A stretch of 64,000 bases of DNA from Mesorhabditis belari (lineage: Eukaryota; Nematoda; Chromadorea; Rhabditida; Rhabditidae). Each line of letters opens with the position of its first letter. Positions within the stretch are counted from its first letter, which is position 1. A model generated the notes under the pieces. It searched no databases and was not told the origin of the DNA. It saw only the letters and a program-made list of their open reading frames with translations. A program made the translations under genes and the position numbers. The stretch lies in assembly GCA_958450365.1 (NCBI GenBank), contig CAUEEP010000458.1:1-64000 (forward strand), written 5' to 3'. Below are positions 1-10,734 of the stretch, piece after piece.

Positions 1-2
1 TT

Positions 3-788
3 GTCCGTGGAATTTACACCTCAATCGAGGATATACCGGCAACTTTCTCGGATCTTTTTAAAAGAAGGAAGTTTTTCTCGAGAATTGGCATTGTTTCAAG
101 AATGCGAGTGATCAGTGATGCTTTATTGATGTATTTGACCACTTTTGCCCAATGGTTTCCGATAAATTAAAGCTTTTTGGAGGTTCTGTAGAGAAAAATC
201 GGAAAATATTCGAGAAACCTCAGCTGAATGGCTGTAAAATCTATGAGTTCCTGAATTGGGAACCCGATTTTCAAATTTTAAGTCAAACAAGCGCCAATTT
301 CTATCAAATTTCACTATGGGGAGAAGGGAAAGATGCTCGAATCAATGAGAGTCTTAATAAGACAACACGCGACTATTTCTGCTGACCTCCTGATGCTCAA
401 ATATCGCCTGAATAGAAATTGTGTCGAGATGATCGACGAGAATTTACATGAGATCCTCGGAGCCATGCCCAATGATGAGGAATTTGAAATGTATCTGTTG
501 GAATGGAGAGCCGGATCGCTTGATGAGGTCGAGTTTCTCGACTTGTGCTTTTACGAGAAAGATGAGCCGAAATTGAAAGAGTTTGGGGAATTCGAGCGGA
601 TATTGTCCACTTTTCAAAAGAAAGTCCAGACGCGGGCGATTGGGTATTTTGTGAGGAAAAGCGGGGATTTGGAGGTGATGATGAGAAGCGTTGAGGGAAT
701 GAAGAGACGCCTCGTCGGGTGGAGGGAAATCGACGAGGAGATTGTCGAAATTCAAGTGATTCTTCGGAAAAGATGGCCACTTAAATGA
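3..788 (+). CDS. Formin FH2-like gene, 3' part (partial)
   Basis: The stretch 333-788 encodes about 150 residues ending in a TGA-independent TAA/TGA region just before a minisatellite. Its order resembles the formin homology 2 domain: a helix region (SADLLMLKYRLNRNCVEM), then a segment ILGAMPNDEEFEMY like the conserved 'LLKLLPTEEE' step, then a FERILSTFQKKV region like the FH2 'LLFKLQFEERV' helix. A separate open segment at 3-168 contains GIYTSIEDIPATFSDLF, which resembles the FH2 lasso entry (GTIW..ID....LDELF). FH2 proteins nucleate and elongate actin filaments. The two segments are in the same frame but separated by stops, so an intron or a lesion lies between about 115 and 330. No clean donor/acceptor pair was found. 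The gene starts outside the window and the C-terminal half of FH2 is absent, so this may be a truncated copy. Confidence 0.4.
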
Positions 789-883
789 TCGGAGAACGAA
801 AACCGAAAGTTTTTGTTCATAAATCGAGGAATAGTTGAACGGTAAATTAGAAAATTGTCATTTGTTTGTTTGGAAATCTTTCG

Positions 884-1200
884 CGTTAACGTTCACGTTC
901 ACGTTCAACGTTCACGTTCACGTTCAACGTTCGCGTTCCGTTCAACGTTCACGTTCACGTTCAACGTTCACGTTCACGTTCAACGTTCACGTTCACGTTC
1001 AACGTTCACGTTCACGTTCAACGTTCACGTTCACGTTCAACGTTCACGTTCACGTTCAACGTTCACGTTCACGTTCAACGTTCACGTTCAACGTTCACAT
1101 TCATGTTGAACGTTCACATTCATGTTGAACGTTCACATTCATGTTGAACGTTCAACGTTCACGTTCACGTTCAACCTTCAACGTTCACGTTCACGTTCAC
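884..1200. repeat. 19-bp minisatellite built from a CACGTT hexamer
   Basis: About sixteen head-to-tail copies of ACGTTCACGTTCACGTTCA, with a diverged block near 1097-1150 where the unit reads ACGTTCACATTCATGTTGA. The 19-bp period is not a multiple of three, so the open frames through it are a by-product of composition and should not be annotated as proteins. Confidence 0.95.
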
Positions 1201-2184
1201 TTATTTTAAACTCCTTCATTTCTTTCTTTGTCCAACTTTTTCTGTTAGTTTTTCTCCAATAACCAATTCAGTTTAAAGTTTTCAATAATATTTTATCAGG
1301 ATTGTAAAACAGAAAATAAAACTAGCTAAATCGGTTGTTGAGCACAGAAAATCTGCACGATAACCGCTGGTGGTCATAGAAACAATGAAATACAGACAAT
1401 CCTAGCACATTAGAGAATCCAATTGACAATAAAATACTAAGTCTACCCCTTTAGTGACCGCGTCCAGACTCCTTGACTATTCCTTGACTTGACGTGATTC
1501 CATCTTTTGCGGGTCGAAATCGGTTTAACAACCGGCTGGTTTGAGACTAAAGCCCGTATTCTACAATCCAGGAAAAGTTCCGACGGCGCCTTTATGTAGA
1601 AATGGGAATAGAAATGGGAATAGAAATGTTAAAGGAAACATATTTTCTTGAGGATTTCTAAAATAATCGAAGCTAATTGGGCGAAAAGAGAACAAAAAGT
1701 TCGGTGATCAATTTTCACAATATTCTCATCAACAAAAGCAGATAAAAGTATATGCTGGTAATAGTTGACTGTTGTTTTTCCTTTTTCCTTCTGTACAATT
1801 CTCTGGTTATTACCTGAACTTTTTTGAATTTAGCTAATTTTGCTTGGGAAATGTTGAAGATTCAGTTTTCTTGCCCCATTTTGGATAATTGGTTGATTTG
1901 AGACCGCTTTCGGATGGAACTTGGAACAAATGGAATTGTTGAACTTTTTTGTTTATCGCGTGTAAAGTGATTACGGTCGGTGCATCACTAGGAAAATCGT
2001 CGCCGCCTACACGAAAATCTCGGAGAAGAATCCAAGATGAGCGCTTTTCGATGACTCTTGATGATTACGGGTAGCGAAAATTAGAGCAAAGAAATTGAAT
2101 CAAACCTGTACCATCTTTGAGCTGCTGTCAAATGTCATTTGCTATCCCAATAATTTGTTTCTCATCTTATAAAACCCAATGATA
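1201..2184. other. Intergenic, no gene seen
   Basis: AT-rich sequence with no open frame bounded by splice signals. A short triplication of GAAATGGGAATA lies near 1600-1626. Nothing else recognised. Confidence 0.5.
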
Positions 2185-2640
2185 TCAGGTTGTCCCATAA
2201 GAGCCCAGAGATTTTGATTTATTTATTTTCAACACATAGAAACAAATGATATTCCAGCTGAATTTCTAACTCTTCTCCAACGTTTTGCTTTTGCATTTTG
2301 CTAATCCCTCGTTCGTAAAACTCAAGCGAGTGCGAGCGAAAATAGTCGTTCAATCCGTCCTCGAGTTCGCTCTCATCTTTGAACTCTTTATCACATAAGA
2401 AATCCTTTAGCGAAAAGAACAAGTGATAGTTAGAAGGGGCACCGTTCAGGGATTACGGTGCATGAGGAAAAATATTCCAGTGTAGGTTGTTCTTCACAAA
2501 ATCGATCGATCTTTCTGACTTGGGGCAGCTTGCGCCATCCTGAAGAACGAAAACGGAGCCGTTTCATTTGTTTCCATAAAGCAACCTTCAGACTTGCCTC
2601 AAATTTTACCTCGGTTTGAGAAGTTCCCAAAAAGGGATGC
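2185..2640 (-). mobile_element. Mariner-family transposon relic, 5'-truncated
   Basis: Minus-strand translation, spread over three frames, gives VLQDGASCPKS, then a degraded PYSPDLAPSDYHLF equivalent (GAPSNYHLFFSLKDFL), then LEFYERGISKMQ. This is the order of the C-terminal third of mariner transposases. The outer end is a mariner-type inverted terminal repeat at 2185 (TCAGGTTGTCCCATAAG) next to a TA at 2183-2184. The catalytic N-terminal part and the other terminal repeat are missing, so this copy cannot move itself. Confidence 0.8.
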
Positions 2641-3636
2641 CTATAGATAGAATCTATAAGCTGGTCGTTTTTGAGTAATGCATATTCTTAATATACTGGA
2701 AAAATTTCAAGCGAAAAGATCCGTGAGCGAAAAGATCAAAGGATAGTTGCCAGCAGGCGCAGGTTGAGACTCGACATGCGATTACTTTTAACACCCAGGT
2801 TCCCAATAATCAATCCAATTCAAAATCAATCTTTCTGCACTGTTTTGTAAAGGAGATTCAGAACTTTCGAACAGTAAACAACACTTATTGGCTGAGGCTT
2901 GAAATCCTTTTATTTTTGGAAAGATATGCGAGCGCTGGTTTCATTCCCATCACCCTAATAGATAAAATCCCTAATAGATACAATCATCACCCGCAAACCT
3001 CAAGCCATTGACCGTATCAATTCCAATAGTCACTACAAATCATGATTATTTCAAAAAAAAGTGTACTAGCATGTCATTTCATTTTTCACTTCCCCAAATT
3101 TATCATTCCATAACTCTATTTTTTGATAATTAGCTTATAGTCCCGGTTTGAAAAAAACCTTGAATAACTTCGAATTCAAATTGATAATATTAAGGCGACT
3201 ATGGCGACTACGACCATTTTTCTAAATGAGTCAAGTGAATGAACTTTGAAAAAAGAAAGAACTTAGCGAACTGAGTGAATTTAACGATCACTCGGTTTGA
3301 GATATGAAATCATTTCTTTGATTTTTCGAACTTCTGGTTTAATTGCAAAGATTTTATCTCAGTTTCACATTTATTATTAATCAATCAAATCAATGAGCAC
3401 AAAAACAACAAACCATTTGTCTCTTATAGGGAAATGAGTTGCACATAGCAAAATGTAATTTGAAGTTTTGATGAGCACCAAATGCTTAACTTGAGAATAG
3501 GAGAAATATAGAATTAACGGCAGATATTGTGAGCATGATTCTGAACGCTCTTTCCTATTGCGATGAATTGTGAACATCAGGGAATTATGAATGTTTACGT
3601 ATGAGGGTTACGTATGAATGTTTACGCACGATGAAC
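2641..3636. other. Intergenic, no gene seen
   Basis: AT-rich, with scattered short repeats (for example GGCGACTA twice near 3194-3208). No supported coding or RNA gene. Confidence 0.45.
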
Positions 3637-3639
3637 AGA

Positions 3640-3837
3640 TCAAATATCATCTAACGAAATGATCATATAAATAGAAATCATAAAAACCACAATTGCAAGT
3701 GCACAAAGTAGAAAGACGACGGGATCGAAAGGGGGTTTATTCTTAATGCTCAAATCATCTGGATTCCCGGCTATCAATCCATCGGGAACAAAAGTCTTTC
3801 CAACACCATTGAATTCAGAAACCACTAAAATTTTTTA
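3640..3837 (-). CDS. Terminal exon of a small or larger membrane protein
   Basis: A minus-strand open segment follows a T-rich acceptor (AAAAAATTTTAG at about 3838) and ends in TGA at 3640. It encodes about 60 residues with one strong membrane span, FDPVVFLLCALAIVVFMI, near the C-terminus, followed by a short tail. An in-frame ATG just inside allows it to stand alone, but the acceptor suggests it is the last exon of a longer gene whose upstream exons I could not identify. No family was recognised. It could also be a chance hydrophobic frame. Confidence 0.3.
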
Positions 3838-3849
3838 TTTAACTTTTCA

Positions 3850-5400
3850 CAAGTTTCATCTAGTTGCTTTCTAGAGAAAGAGAAAAGAGAAAAGAGAAAG
3901 TGTTCTTTCTTTTAGTAGATAAGGGTGATGTGGATTTGCTCGAATCGAGTGCTACAGGAGTTGTTGAACTTGATAGTCTTGACAGTAGAGTGCGTGCCTC
4001 TTCAACAAGACGTTCTCAAATGCACTAATAGCAAAAAATTACCGTAGTTTTACATATTTGATAGTTCTTTTATAATTGTTAATGTACAATAGATGTTATT
4101 CAGTTAAAAATTTGTTTTTTTTTGCTCTTGTTTGCCTTAAAATCAGAACTTTATCTGGTTGCGACAATTATGGCGCACTCTTGACAATTATGGCACACTA
4201 TTGTACAGTTTTCAGAATTTGCAGATCATTTGATTTCGCATCTAGATTCGCGAAAAATCGATTTGATAATTGCGAAAAACTCAGCTATATCACAGCTGAT
4301 ATAGAATCTATAAAATCTATTGTTTGGACTTCCATACTAGTCATTACTAGTTGTTAAATACTACATACTCATAATACTCATACATTCAAACCCGATTCGA
4401 GGTGTTAAATCCGCAATGGTCCCTAGTTGGGCCCTCAAAATGATTTGCAACCTTTCGCGAAGTCTCTTTTTTTTGGTTCGGTCGATAATTGACGATTCTT
4501 TAAAGGATTCTGATCGTCGTCTTCCTTTCGTTTCCGCCGCTCCATCATCTATCAGCAGAATTGATCAAAGCCTAAATATACATACATAAAGCTTGATAAC
4601 ATAAAACTTATAAAACTTAACAAATAGAAGGCACGTTCAACTTGTGAACCTAATATAGTCTATCTATATGTGATATAAAATGTATAATATAATCTATTAT
4701 TATAAATTGATTCAAGATGTCTGAAAAACTGAGAGAAATGAAGATCTGAAGGGATTTAGTGTTTAATAAAGCAAATATAAAAACATGAAAAAACTAAGTT
4801 GCATTGAAATAAACGAAGGGAAAGGGAAGGAAAAAGAATCAATGCTTTTCACATGATCAATACGTCTCTCCAGGGGTAGATAAGACCTCAGTTGTGCCTC
4901 TTATCAGACAAATTTAATCGCCGCAAATACTGCCTAAACCATATTCTAACTACAAAGAAAACAAACGTTTGAGGCTAAAGGAAGTCACTGCATTCTACGT
5001 TGGAAACTTGAAGAAATTTCTCTAAAACGATTTTAGAGATAAGACTAGATCATCCATTCTCATCAGTTAAGTTAAAGCTTTTAAAACGATTATTGTTTCC
5101 TTTACTTCACGGTTCTTATTCATGGATTGCTCCTTATTCTAATAAGAAAATTCAGTGAAACTATACATACATATATACTTGAAATAGGGGACAAATTGAC
5201 AATTCGCTGAAAAAGTTCTCGTCACAACTTTTTGTCGGTAAATATTTCTTGATTCTTTGTTGATAACGAAAATCTTTACTTGGTGAAGATCATATTTTAG
5301 AGAAAAGGTCGAAACCCAAACAATAGATTTTATAGATTCAAACCCTTCGAGCTTTCGCAATAAGTTGGGAAATTGGGATCGAAGAAACTTGTTGAATTGA
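3850..5400. repeat. Gene-poor tract with a degenerate inverted repeat
   Basis: The segment near 4296-4332 (ATCTATAAAATCTATTGTTTGG) recurs in inverted orientation near 5310-5340, with weaker similarity on both sides (TTGCGAAA, CAATTATGGC). This looks like an old transposon footprint or inverted duplication about 1 kb apart. No supported gene. Confidence 0.4.
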
Positions 5401-5409
5401 TGGCAGACG

Positions 5410-5688
5410 TCAAATGGGTTCAGGCGTGACACCGTTAAAACCACCGAATCGAAGCACCAAATTCTTTAAAAATTGTCTATAGGTTTTTGCGCTAAAGATC
5501 ACAATCAAACAGTTGACGATTGAATGGAGACAAATCGAGTAGAATATCGTGCCGAAAACTGAAATCTCATATTTACTATTAGTGAACGCACCGGAACCTA
5601 TTGCAAAGAAGTCTTCCGGAAGCCAGCGGTAGAGATTCGCGATGCCACTTGCAATTGGAGTAGGGAAACAAACAGACACTGCCACTGT
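5410..5688 (-). CDS. Last exon of a nematode chemoreceptor-like 7TM GPCR
   Basis: The exon starts after the acceptor CTCTTTACAG and ends in TGA at 5410. Its 92 residues match the end of nematode serpentine receptors: TM6 or loop residues, then TM7 IFYSICLHSIVNCLIVIF followed at once by SAKTYRQFLKNLVLRF, the usual short basic tail after TM7. These receptors sit in the membranes of sensory neurons and signal through G proteins. I found no upstream exons between 5690 and 6500, so either the remaining exons are diverged beyond recognition or this is a stranded gene fragment. The receptor subfamily cannot be assigned from one exon. Confidence 0.5.
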   Translation of the reverse strand, partial: TVAVSVCFPTPIASGIANLYRWLPEDFFAIGSGAFTNSKYEISVFGTIFYSICLHSIVNCLIVIFSAKTYRQFLKNLVLRFGGFNGVTPEPI

Positions 5689-5739
5689 CTGTAAAGAGAA
5701 AGATTCAAGCGTTGTTTGAAAATGAAAGAACATCAACAA

Positions 5740-6530
5740 TAGAATATAGAATAAGTTTTCGGAAACTCCGTCATAGGTATTTGAGTCCTACTTCTCAAAG
5801 CCTACAAAAAATCAACCTGATTAATAGCTTTACCGCATTTCCGGTAATTGAACCCCACCCTGGAGAGAGTATGAAAAAAAATAGACCCCCATCCCTATAA
5901 TAGAACCCAAATGGTTAATCACACTAATTGTTAATCTTGCATATTTTGGTTAATTGATTTTTGTTTCTGTATTATTAACTATCTTTAACTTCATGCCTTT
6001 GTTATTTAAAAAGAAATTATTTAGAAATTTCCAGATGGTCGGTTTGGCTTTGAAGCTTTTTGTTGAAGAGAGTTGCTTGTTTGTGACATGTTAATTGTTG
6101 GTTTTGTATGTTTTAGATAATCGTTAAGTTTTTACTACTTGATCGTTTTTCCTTTTAACCCGGGTATGATAAATCTGTTGATTTAGTTCGTTATTTGTGA
6201 AAAAATATTTTCAATTTTTCAAATATGGTCATCATTGTTGTGTTTTGCTTTGAAATTCAATCAAAGGGCTAATGTTCTTCATCTACATTTTCCTCGTTAA
6301 ATTTGCTTATTTTTGACAATTTGTGTAAAATTAAGAACAAAAACTACAAGCAAGCGATGCAATAAAGTTCTACAGGTTAAAGAATTCATTGGTTTGTCAC
6401 GTTTGCAATGAAAAACTATAGAAATACGTTGAATTTGCCATTGGCAAGTTAAACCCCGCCGCCTCGCACTAGACCCTATATAACTGAGCCTTTTTAATTT
6501 TAGCCTTAACTCCGCGGTTCCCGAAGAGAA
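5740..6530. other. Intergenic, no gene seen
   Basis: AT-rich DNA between the GPCR exon and the histone relic. Several open frames exist here but none has coding character or splice context. Confidence 0.45.
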
Positions 6531-6535
6531 GCGAA

Positions 6536-6932
6536 ACGACTGGATATGGAAAAGGAAAGAAGCAGGCGCAATCAAGGACAACCCGGGCCGGAACCATCTT
6601 CCCCATCGGATGAATTCACCGAATGCTCAAGAAAGGCAAATATGGAGGGCGCATCGGTGGAGGCGCTTCCGTCTACCTCGCCGCTGTGCCGGAGTATCTC
6701 GTCGCGGAAATCCTCGATTGGCCGGCAATGCAGCTCGTGATAACAAGAAGGCCACTATTAGTCCACGACATCTGATGCTGGTTGTGAAGAACGACGAGGA
6801 GCTCGAGAGACTGCTGCATGGCGTCACATTCCCACAAGGATTCCGATGTCACATTCCGTTGTCCCGCACATTCAACCGATTCTCCTTCCAAAGCACAAAT
6901 CTGGCCAGCCCAAGGACGATGAGACGGATTAG
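6536..6932 (+). pseudogene. Histone H2A pseudogene
   Basis: Three frames together give a whole H2A. The N-terminus reads [15 protein letters not shown], followed by [16 protein letters not shown] and [17 protein letters not shown]. Then [16 protein letters not shown] and [20 protein letters not shown] follow, and finally [15 protein letters not shown] with a short tail. Lesions are visible. The expected start codon is ACG (6536). The Arg codon before IHRM is TGA. A single base is missing at about 6720 after VAEILD. A short duplication of GTCACATTCC near 6826-6860 shifts the frame again. There are no introns, as in normal nematode H2A genes, so I cannot say whether it was retroposed. H2A packages DNA in nucleosomes; this copy cannot make it. 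Confidence 0.9.
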
Positions 6933-6959
6933 AGGCGAATGACTTCGTCAAGCTATAAC

Positions 6960-7320
6960 ACCCAACCCAACGGGCCTCTTAAGGGCCACAAACTGATGCT
7001 CCTCAAAAATTTTTCGTAGAATGGAGAACTTCTCGTTCATTCAAAACTAAGCGTTTTGGTTCATTTATCCATTTTTATGCTTCAAGGGTCATTACGCGTA
7101 AAAATTTCGGGACCATGACAGTACCGTAACGACCTTTGCGCACACGTGGAAAAACGTCTTTTGCGCACAACAGGCCCCGCCCACAAACTTCAGTTGCTAA
7201 ACGTTGAGATGAGAGGGCATAATGAGATTCATAATAAACAAATGCAACAATCACTATCTGTTTCGTTTATTGTGATTAGTAGTATATAAGCACTATAAGC
7301 ATTTCTAGGACAGCCCATTC
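6960..7320. other. Intergenic, no gene seen
   Basis: No coding or RNA feature recognised between the H2A relic and the duplicated segment that starts near 7320. Confidence 0.4.
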
Positions 7321-8400
7321 TCCCAATTTACACATCTTGCTGTTTAACTTCTTTTTCCGATTTTTTCATTGTAAAAACACCCAAAACGGTATGATTTGAT
7401 GGGATTTTTCAATTAGGGATTTGGCCAGATCTTAAGACAAACCAAGCACTATTTTATTCCGTAAAAATATGGCATGGGCTCTTAATAAATCACAGCAAAA
7501 GAGTAAAAGTACAACCAATGTGCTCACAAAGGGTCTTCCAAAACTTGACTTCGTCAGTGCTATATCTTGTTTCGATGATTTCAACCCCCTTTGAATGTCT
7601 GTCGATTTCCAATTTGACGCGAACGAGGACCGAGAAACGAATTGTGGATTTGACCGGAAGTCTTCTCGTAAATATCCAGAACTAGACCTTTCACTTTCAT
7701 TGTTAAATCGTTGGCATTGAAATTGGGAAAGCGGCGCTGGGCAACTCGCGGGAGGTTTGTCGAGGCGCAAAGGTGGTTCCATTTGCCTGCGACTTCGTTT
7801 TATCCATGGTTTCTTCATATGACGTTTTATCCATGGTTTCTTCCATATGCAAATGGAACCTAAATTTAAGAAATTGAAAATTCTATAGAATTTAAATCTA
7901 ATTGTCAAGGAGGCCTTAAAAGTTAAACTAAACTAAACTAAACTATAATAAATCAAATGTCAAATCTTTCGTAGTTTCTAGGAAGAAGCATATGTTTAGT
8001 AGAACTTAGATTATAATATTTGAAAAAGACGAAAAAGTAATCAGAAAATAAGTTCACAAACTTCTCAAACCACTCGATGACACATCGCGCACTTAGCATT
8101 GATTTAAATCGTTTGATTTCCCCGTTGACTTCTGTCTGGAATATTGACATTTTATCAAGAATTTATAGTATTAAATAGCATACCAGTTCCCTTTCAAGCT
8201 GTTTATTCTTGTTCTCCAACTTTTCTACCGTCTCTTTGAGCTCAGTATTCTTCTTTCGATCCTCCTCCGAACGGGCTCGATCACTAAAAACGATAGCATG
8301 ATATCAATAAATTACATTATTATTTTAATACCTTCTTTTGTCTTTTTCTTCCTCTTGAGCGGCTTCGAGGACGACGAAGGCGACGGCGACGACTTCATCT
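7320..8400. repeat. Diverged segmental duplication, copy 1 (partner 10735-11700)
   Basis: Collinear similarity with 10735-11700 is obvious in noncoding stretches, for example GTTTAACTTCTTTTTCCGAT at 7343 and 10752, and AGGAGGCCTTAAAAGTTAAA at 7908 and 11197. It continues at lower identity through the coding exons. The two copies flank the IQSEC-like exons. Confidence 0.85.
7490..8398 (-). pseudogene. Coiled-coil/C-terminal-domain protein, copy 1, probably broken
   Basis: This is the diverged paralogue of the gene at 10855-11695. Exons: 8332-8398, 8184-8283 (coiled coil, ELKETVEKLENKNKQLEREL) and 8062-8135 (MLSARCVIEWFEK). A final exon of about 300 nt ends in TGA at 7490 and carries LTMKVKGLVLDIYEK and VEIIETRYSTDEVKFWK, which align with AQRVAKIVGKIL and LEIPSEYYTTD of copy 2. 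Two problems appear. A run of five Gs (about 7585) shifts the frame between the two halves of the last exon, and four Gs would restore it. The acceptor of that exon also does not fit in phase. A 24-bp tandem duplication (CCATGGATAAAACG twice, about 7803-7842) lies at the exon start. A one-base homopolymer error in the assembly would mimic part of this. The 67-nt exon also joins in phase to the IQSEC-like exon upstream. Confidence 0.55.
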
Positions 8401-8773
8401 AAAAATGTAACCACATATATAAGGTTTCCAAAAAAAACTTTGTGCCAAATTGCTAAAAAACTTTGGTACTAAGGTAGTTGGCGGGGGGGGGGTCAATTTT
8501 TTTTTACAAGACCACTTTTTCTGGGGTAGTTTTATGTGTAGATTCCGAAAAACACAACGAGAACTTGGGAAAAGGCGTTTTAAGCCGAGTTTCGGGGCTT
8601 CAAAGTGCGTGCTTCTATAGTGTACATCACTATATGGAGCCCAAGCCATCGACTATTGGAGAAAATTTTTTTTTTAATTTTACTCCAATTTGATCAGAAA
8701 CGTAATCAGTAGGTTAAATTATGCCAGAAAAAGTGTTTGAGAGACCTTTTTTACGTTTTGTAAAGTCACCCAC

Positions 8774-10176
8774 CAATCATATTGTACTCCTGTCGGCCTC
8801 TCGGTGACGGAGATGGAGGACTTCGAGTTCGTGATTGATCCTAAATAAAGAAAATTAGGCAAGTAAAGTCAAAAATAAAACGTTGACTAAAATCTAACGA
8901 CTCTGATATATTTTCCAAGAGTTTCCAGTCCAAAACTTACATTAACCATTGAATGAGTAGTGCGATCGGTTCGCAATTGGGCGCTCAATGATGTCGTTGG
9001 TGCATATCTAAAATAATAACAACTCAAAATCATTTTCATAAACAGTTCTTTCAAACAATAACTCAAATTTTTCTAGAAAAATGGAAATGAGTGGATAGAC
9101 CGTTGCGTAATCACTTAGAGCCGTATGAAAAAATCGAGGAGAGACAAGCGATCTGAACGAGAAAACTAGGCCGGTTCTCATCATAACTAGCCAATCGGAA
9201 AGCTGCCTCTCTTTCCTCTATCCGTTAGGGATCGTCTTGTTAACGGGCTTGCTTACACACAAAACACGGGGATTTAGATTTCCAAATGAATAGAGCTTGC
9301 ACAACGTGGGTAATTGAAAAGATCACGACCAAGAATTTAACTTTTTTTACAACTAAGAACAAAGAACGGCCTACCTTGTACGATCTGGAGTAGTGAAACC
9401 ATTGGAATGCGAACTCGCTCCTTGGGAATGTTCGTCATCTAAAAAGCTTGAATTATTTACTATGTATATTTAAAGCCTTAATAACTTTTTTTTACAATTA
9501 AATTTGTAAGTAAATAGATAAAAAATAGATTGTTTAATCCCAACCTGCTTAAACCTCGAACTCATCTTGTAGTGTCTGTAGGCGCGTTGAATTATCGTAG
9601 CGGCACGGTGAGCCCGATCCCGAATATCGTACCGCCTTTCAAGTACCTGGAATAAAAATGAATTATCGCATGAACGGGTTGATTAGACAAAATGAATTAC
9701 ATTGGGCTAAACATTTGACAGAATTAGAGTCTTTTGTAGTTTTCAGAGATAAAGTCACAACATTTGCAGCACTATGCATTCTATATTTTCCAGACTCCTC
9801 TTTCCCCCAGCCTTCTCTACTCCCTAATGCTTCCCTTGAAGGGCCGGCAAATCCAATCAGTGATTCACTATTTGACGCGTAGAGGGGTTTTTAAAAAGAA
9901 AAATCAAAGTCAAATGATAAACTCTTAAAAAAATAAAGAACCATTTTAAGTTGAAAAAACTAATATGCTGGCGAAATTCTGGCTCATTTTATTGTGAAAG
10001 TTTCTAATCTTTTATTGATATCCATATGGAAAAGCTCGAGTTTTTACTTTGACACATAAAATATCCATATAAACTCACTGCAGTTGTCCGCCGTTGAAGG
10101 TCGTCCGAGATTTCATAGCTCGCGTTCCCGTAAACACGACTCGCTGATGTCACTCCTCGCCATTCCAAAATCAGCC
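8774..10176 (-). CDS. IQSEC-like (IQ motif, Arf-GEF family) N-terminal exons
   Basis: Minus-strand exons: 10079-10176, 9545-9646, 9375-9438, 8941-9007 and 8774-8840. The first two join in phase as YEISDDLQRRTTA then VLERRYDIRDRAHR, then AATIIQRAYRHYKMSSRF. This is the pattern of the calmodulin-binding IQ region that precedes the Sec7 domain in IQSEC/BRAG guanine-nucleotide exchange factors for Arf6 (YELS.DL....E.LE.KYG...R.AA.TIQ.A.R.Y.M). The next three exons encode Ser/Arg/Pro-rich sequence ending in RSPPSPSPRGRQEYNMI. No Sec7 or PH domain follows; the next exon in phase belongs to the coiled-coil copy at 8398. The junction between the second and third exons does not keep phase with any GT donor I can see. 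This is therefore a truncated duplicate, a fusion, or a model with a missed exon. The 5' end was not found. Confidence 0.6.
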
Positions 10177-10734
10177 CTAAAAATGAGAAACTATTGCCGG
10201 AAAAACAAAACAACAAAAAATCCGTGAATAAAATTATGAAATTCTTCTTCGAAACACCCGCCGATAGTTTAGTGTCAACGGGCGGAAAGAAAATTTTATG
10301 CGGGCACGATATGAGACGACAGCTCCCCGTCAAGAAAAACAAAACGACCGTGTAAAAACACGATAAAAAGGAAGTGAGAAGAGGAAAACAAGCTCAAAGA
10401 ATAGAATTTGAGTTTTTGCAAGTATTGGTTTTATTTTAGCACTAAAAAGGTATAATTTGGCTTAAAAACATCTCGTTTTTGCAAAAAAATTTTTGCTGTA
10501 AAAGCAAGACAAACGATGGTTGCAAAAATCCTAATCCAGTCCACGAAGAACACAAAAAAAGAAGATTCGCAAAACGAGGGCCTTTAACAAAATTTGGATG
10601 AGCCCTGTTCGTGTAATGTATCGGAGAAAAGCGAGAAAGGGGTTGAGAAGATTTGAATCTGAATCAAAGGAGAGCACACAGAGGAAAAGCTGTGCGGCGG
10701 GAATGCGATAAAATCGTGTGGGTTCATAAACACT

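Noticed and set aside
835..1128. Open frames rich in FTFTFNVHVHVQRSRS
   Set aside because: They are translations of the 19-bp minisatellite in two frames and have no other support.
6297..6581. 94-codon open frame on the minus strand upstream of H2A
   Set aside because: It overlaps the H2A relic in antisense and has no domain or splice context.
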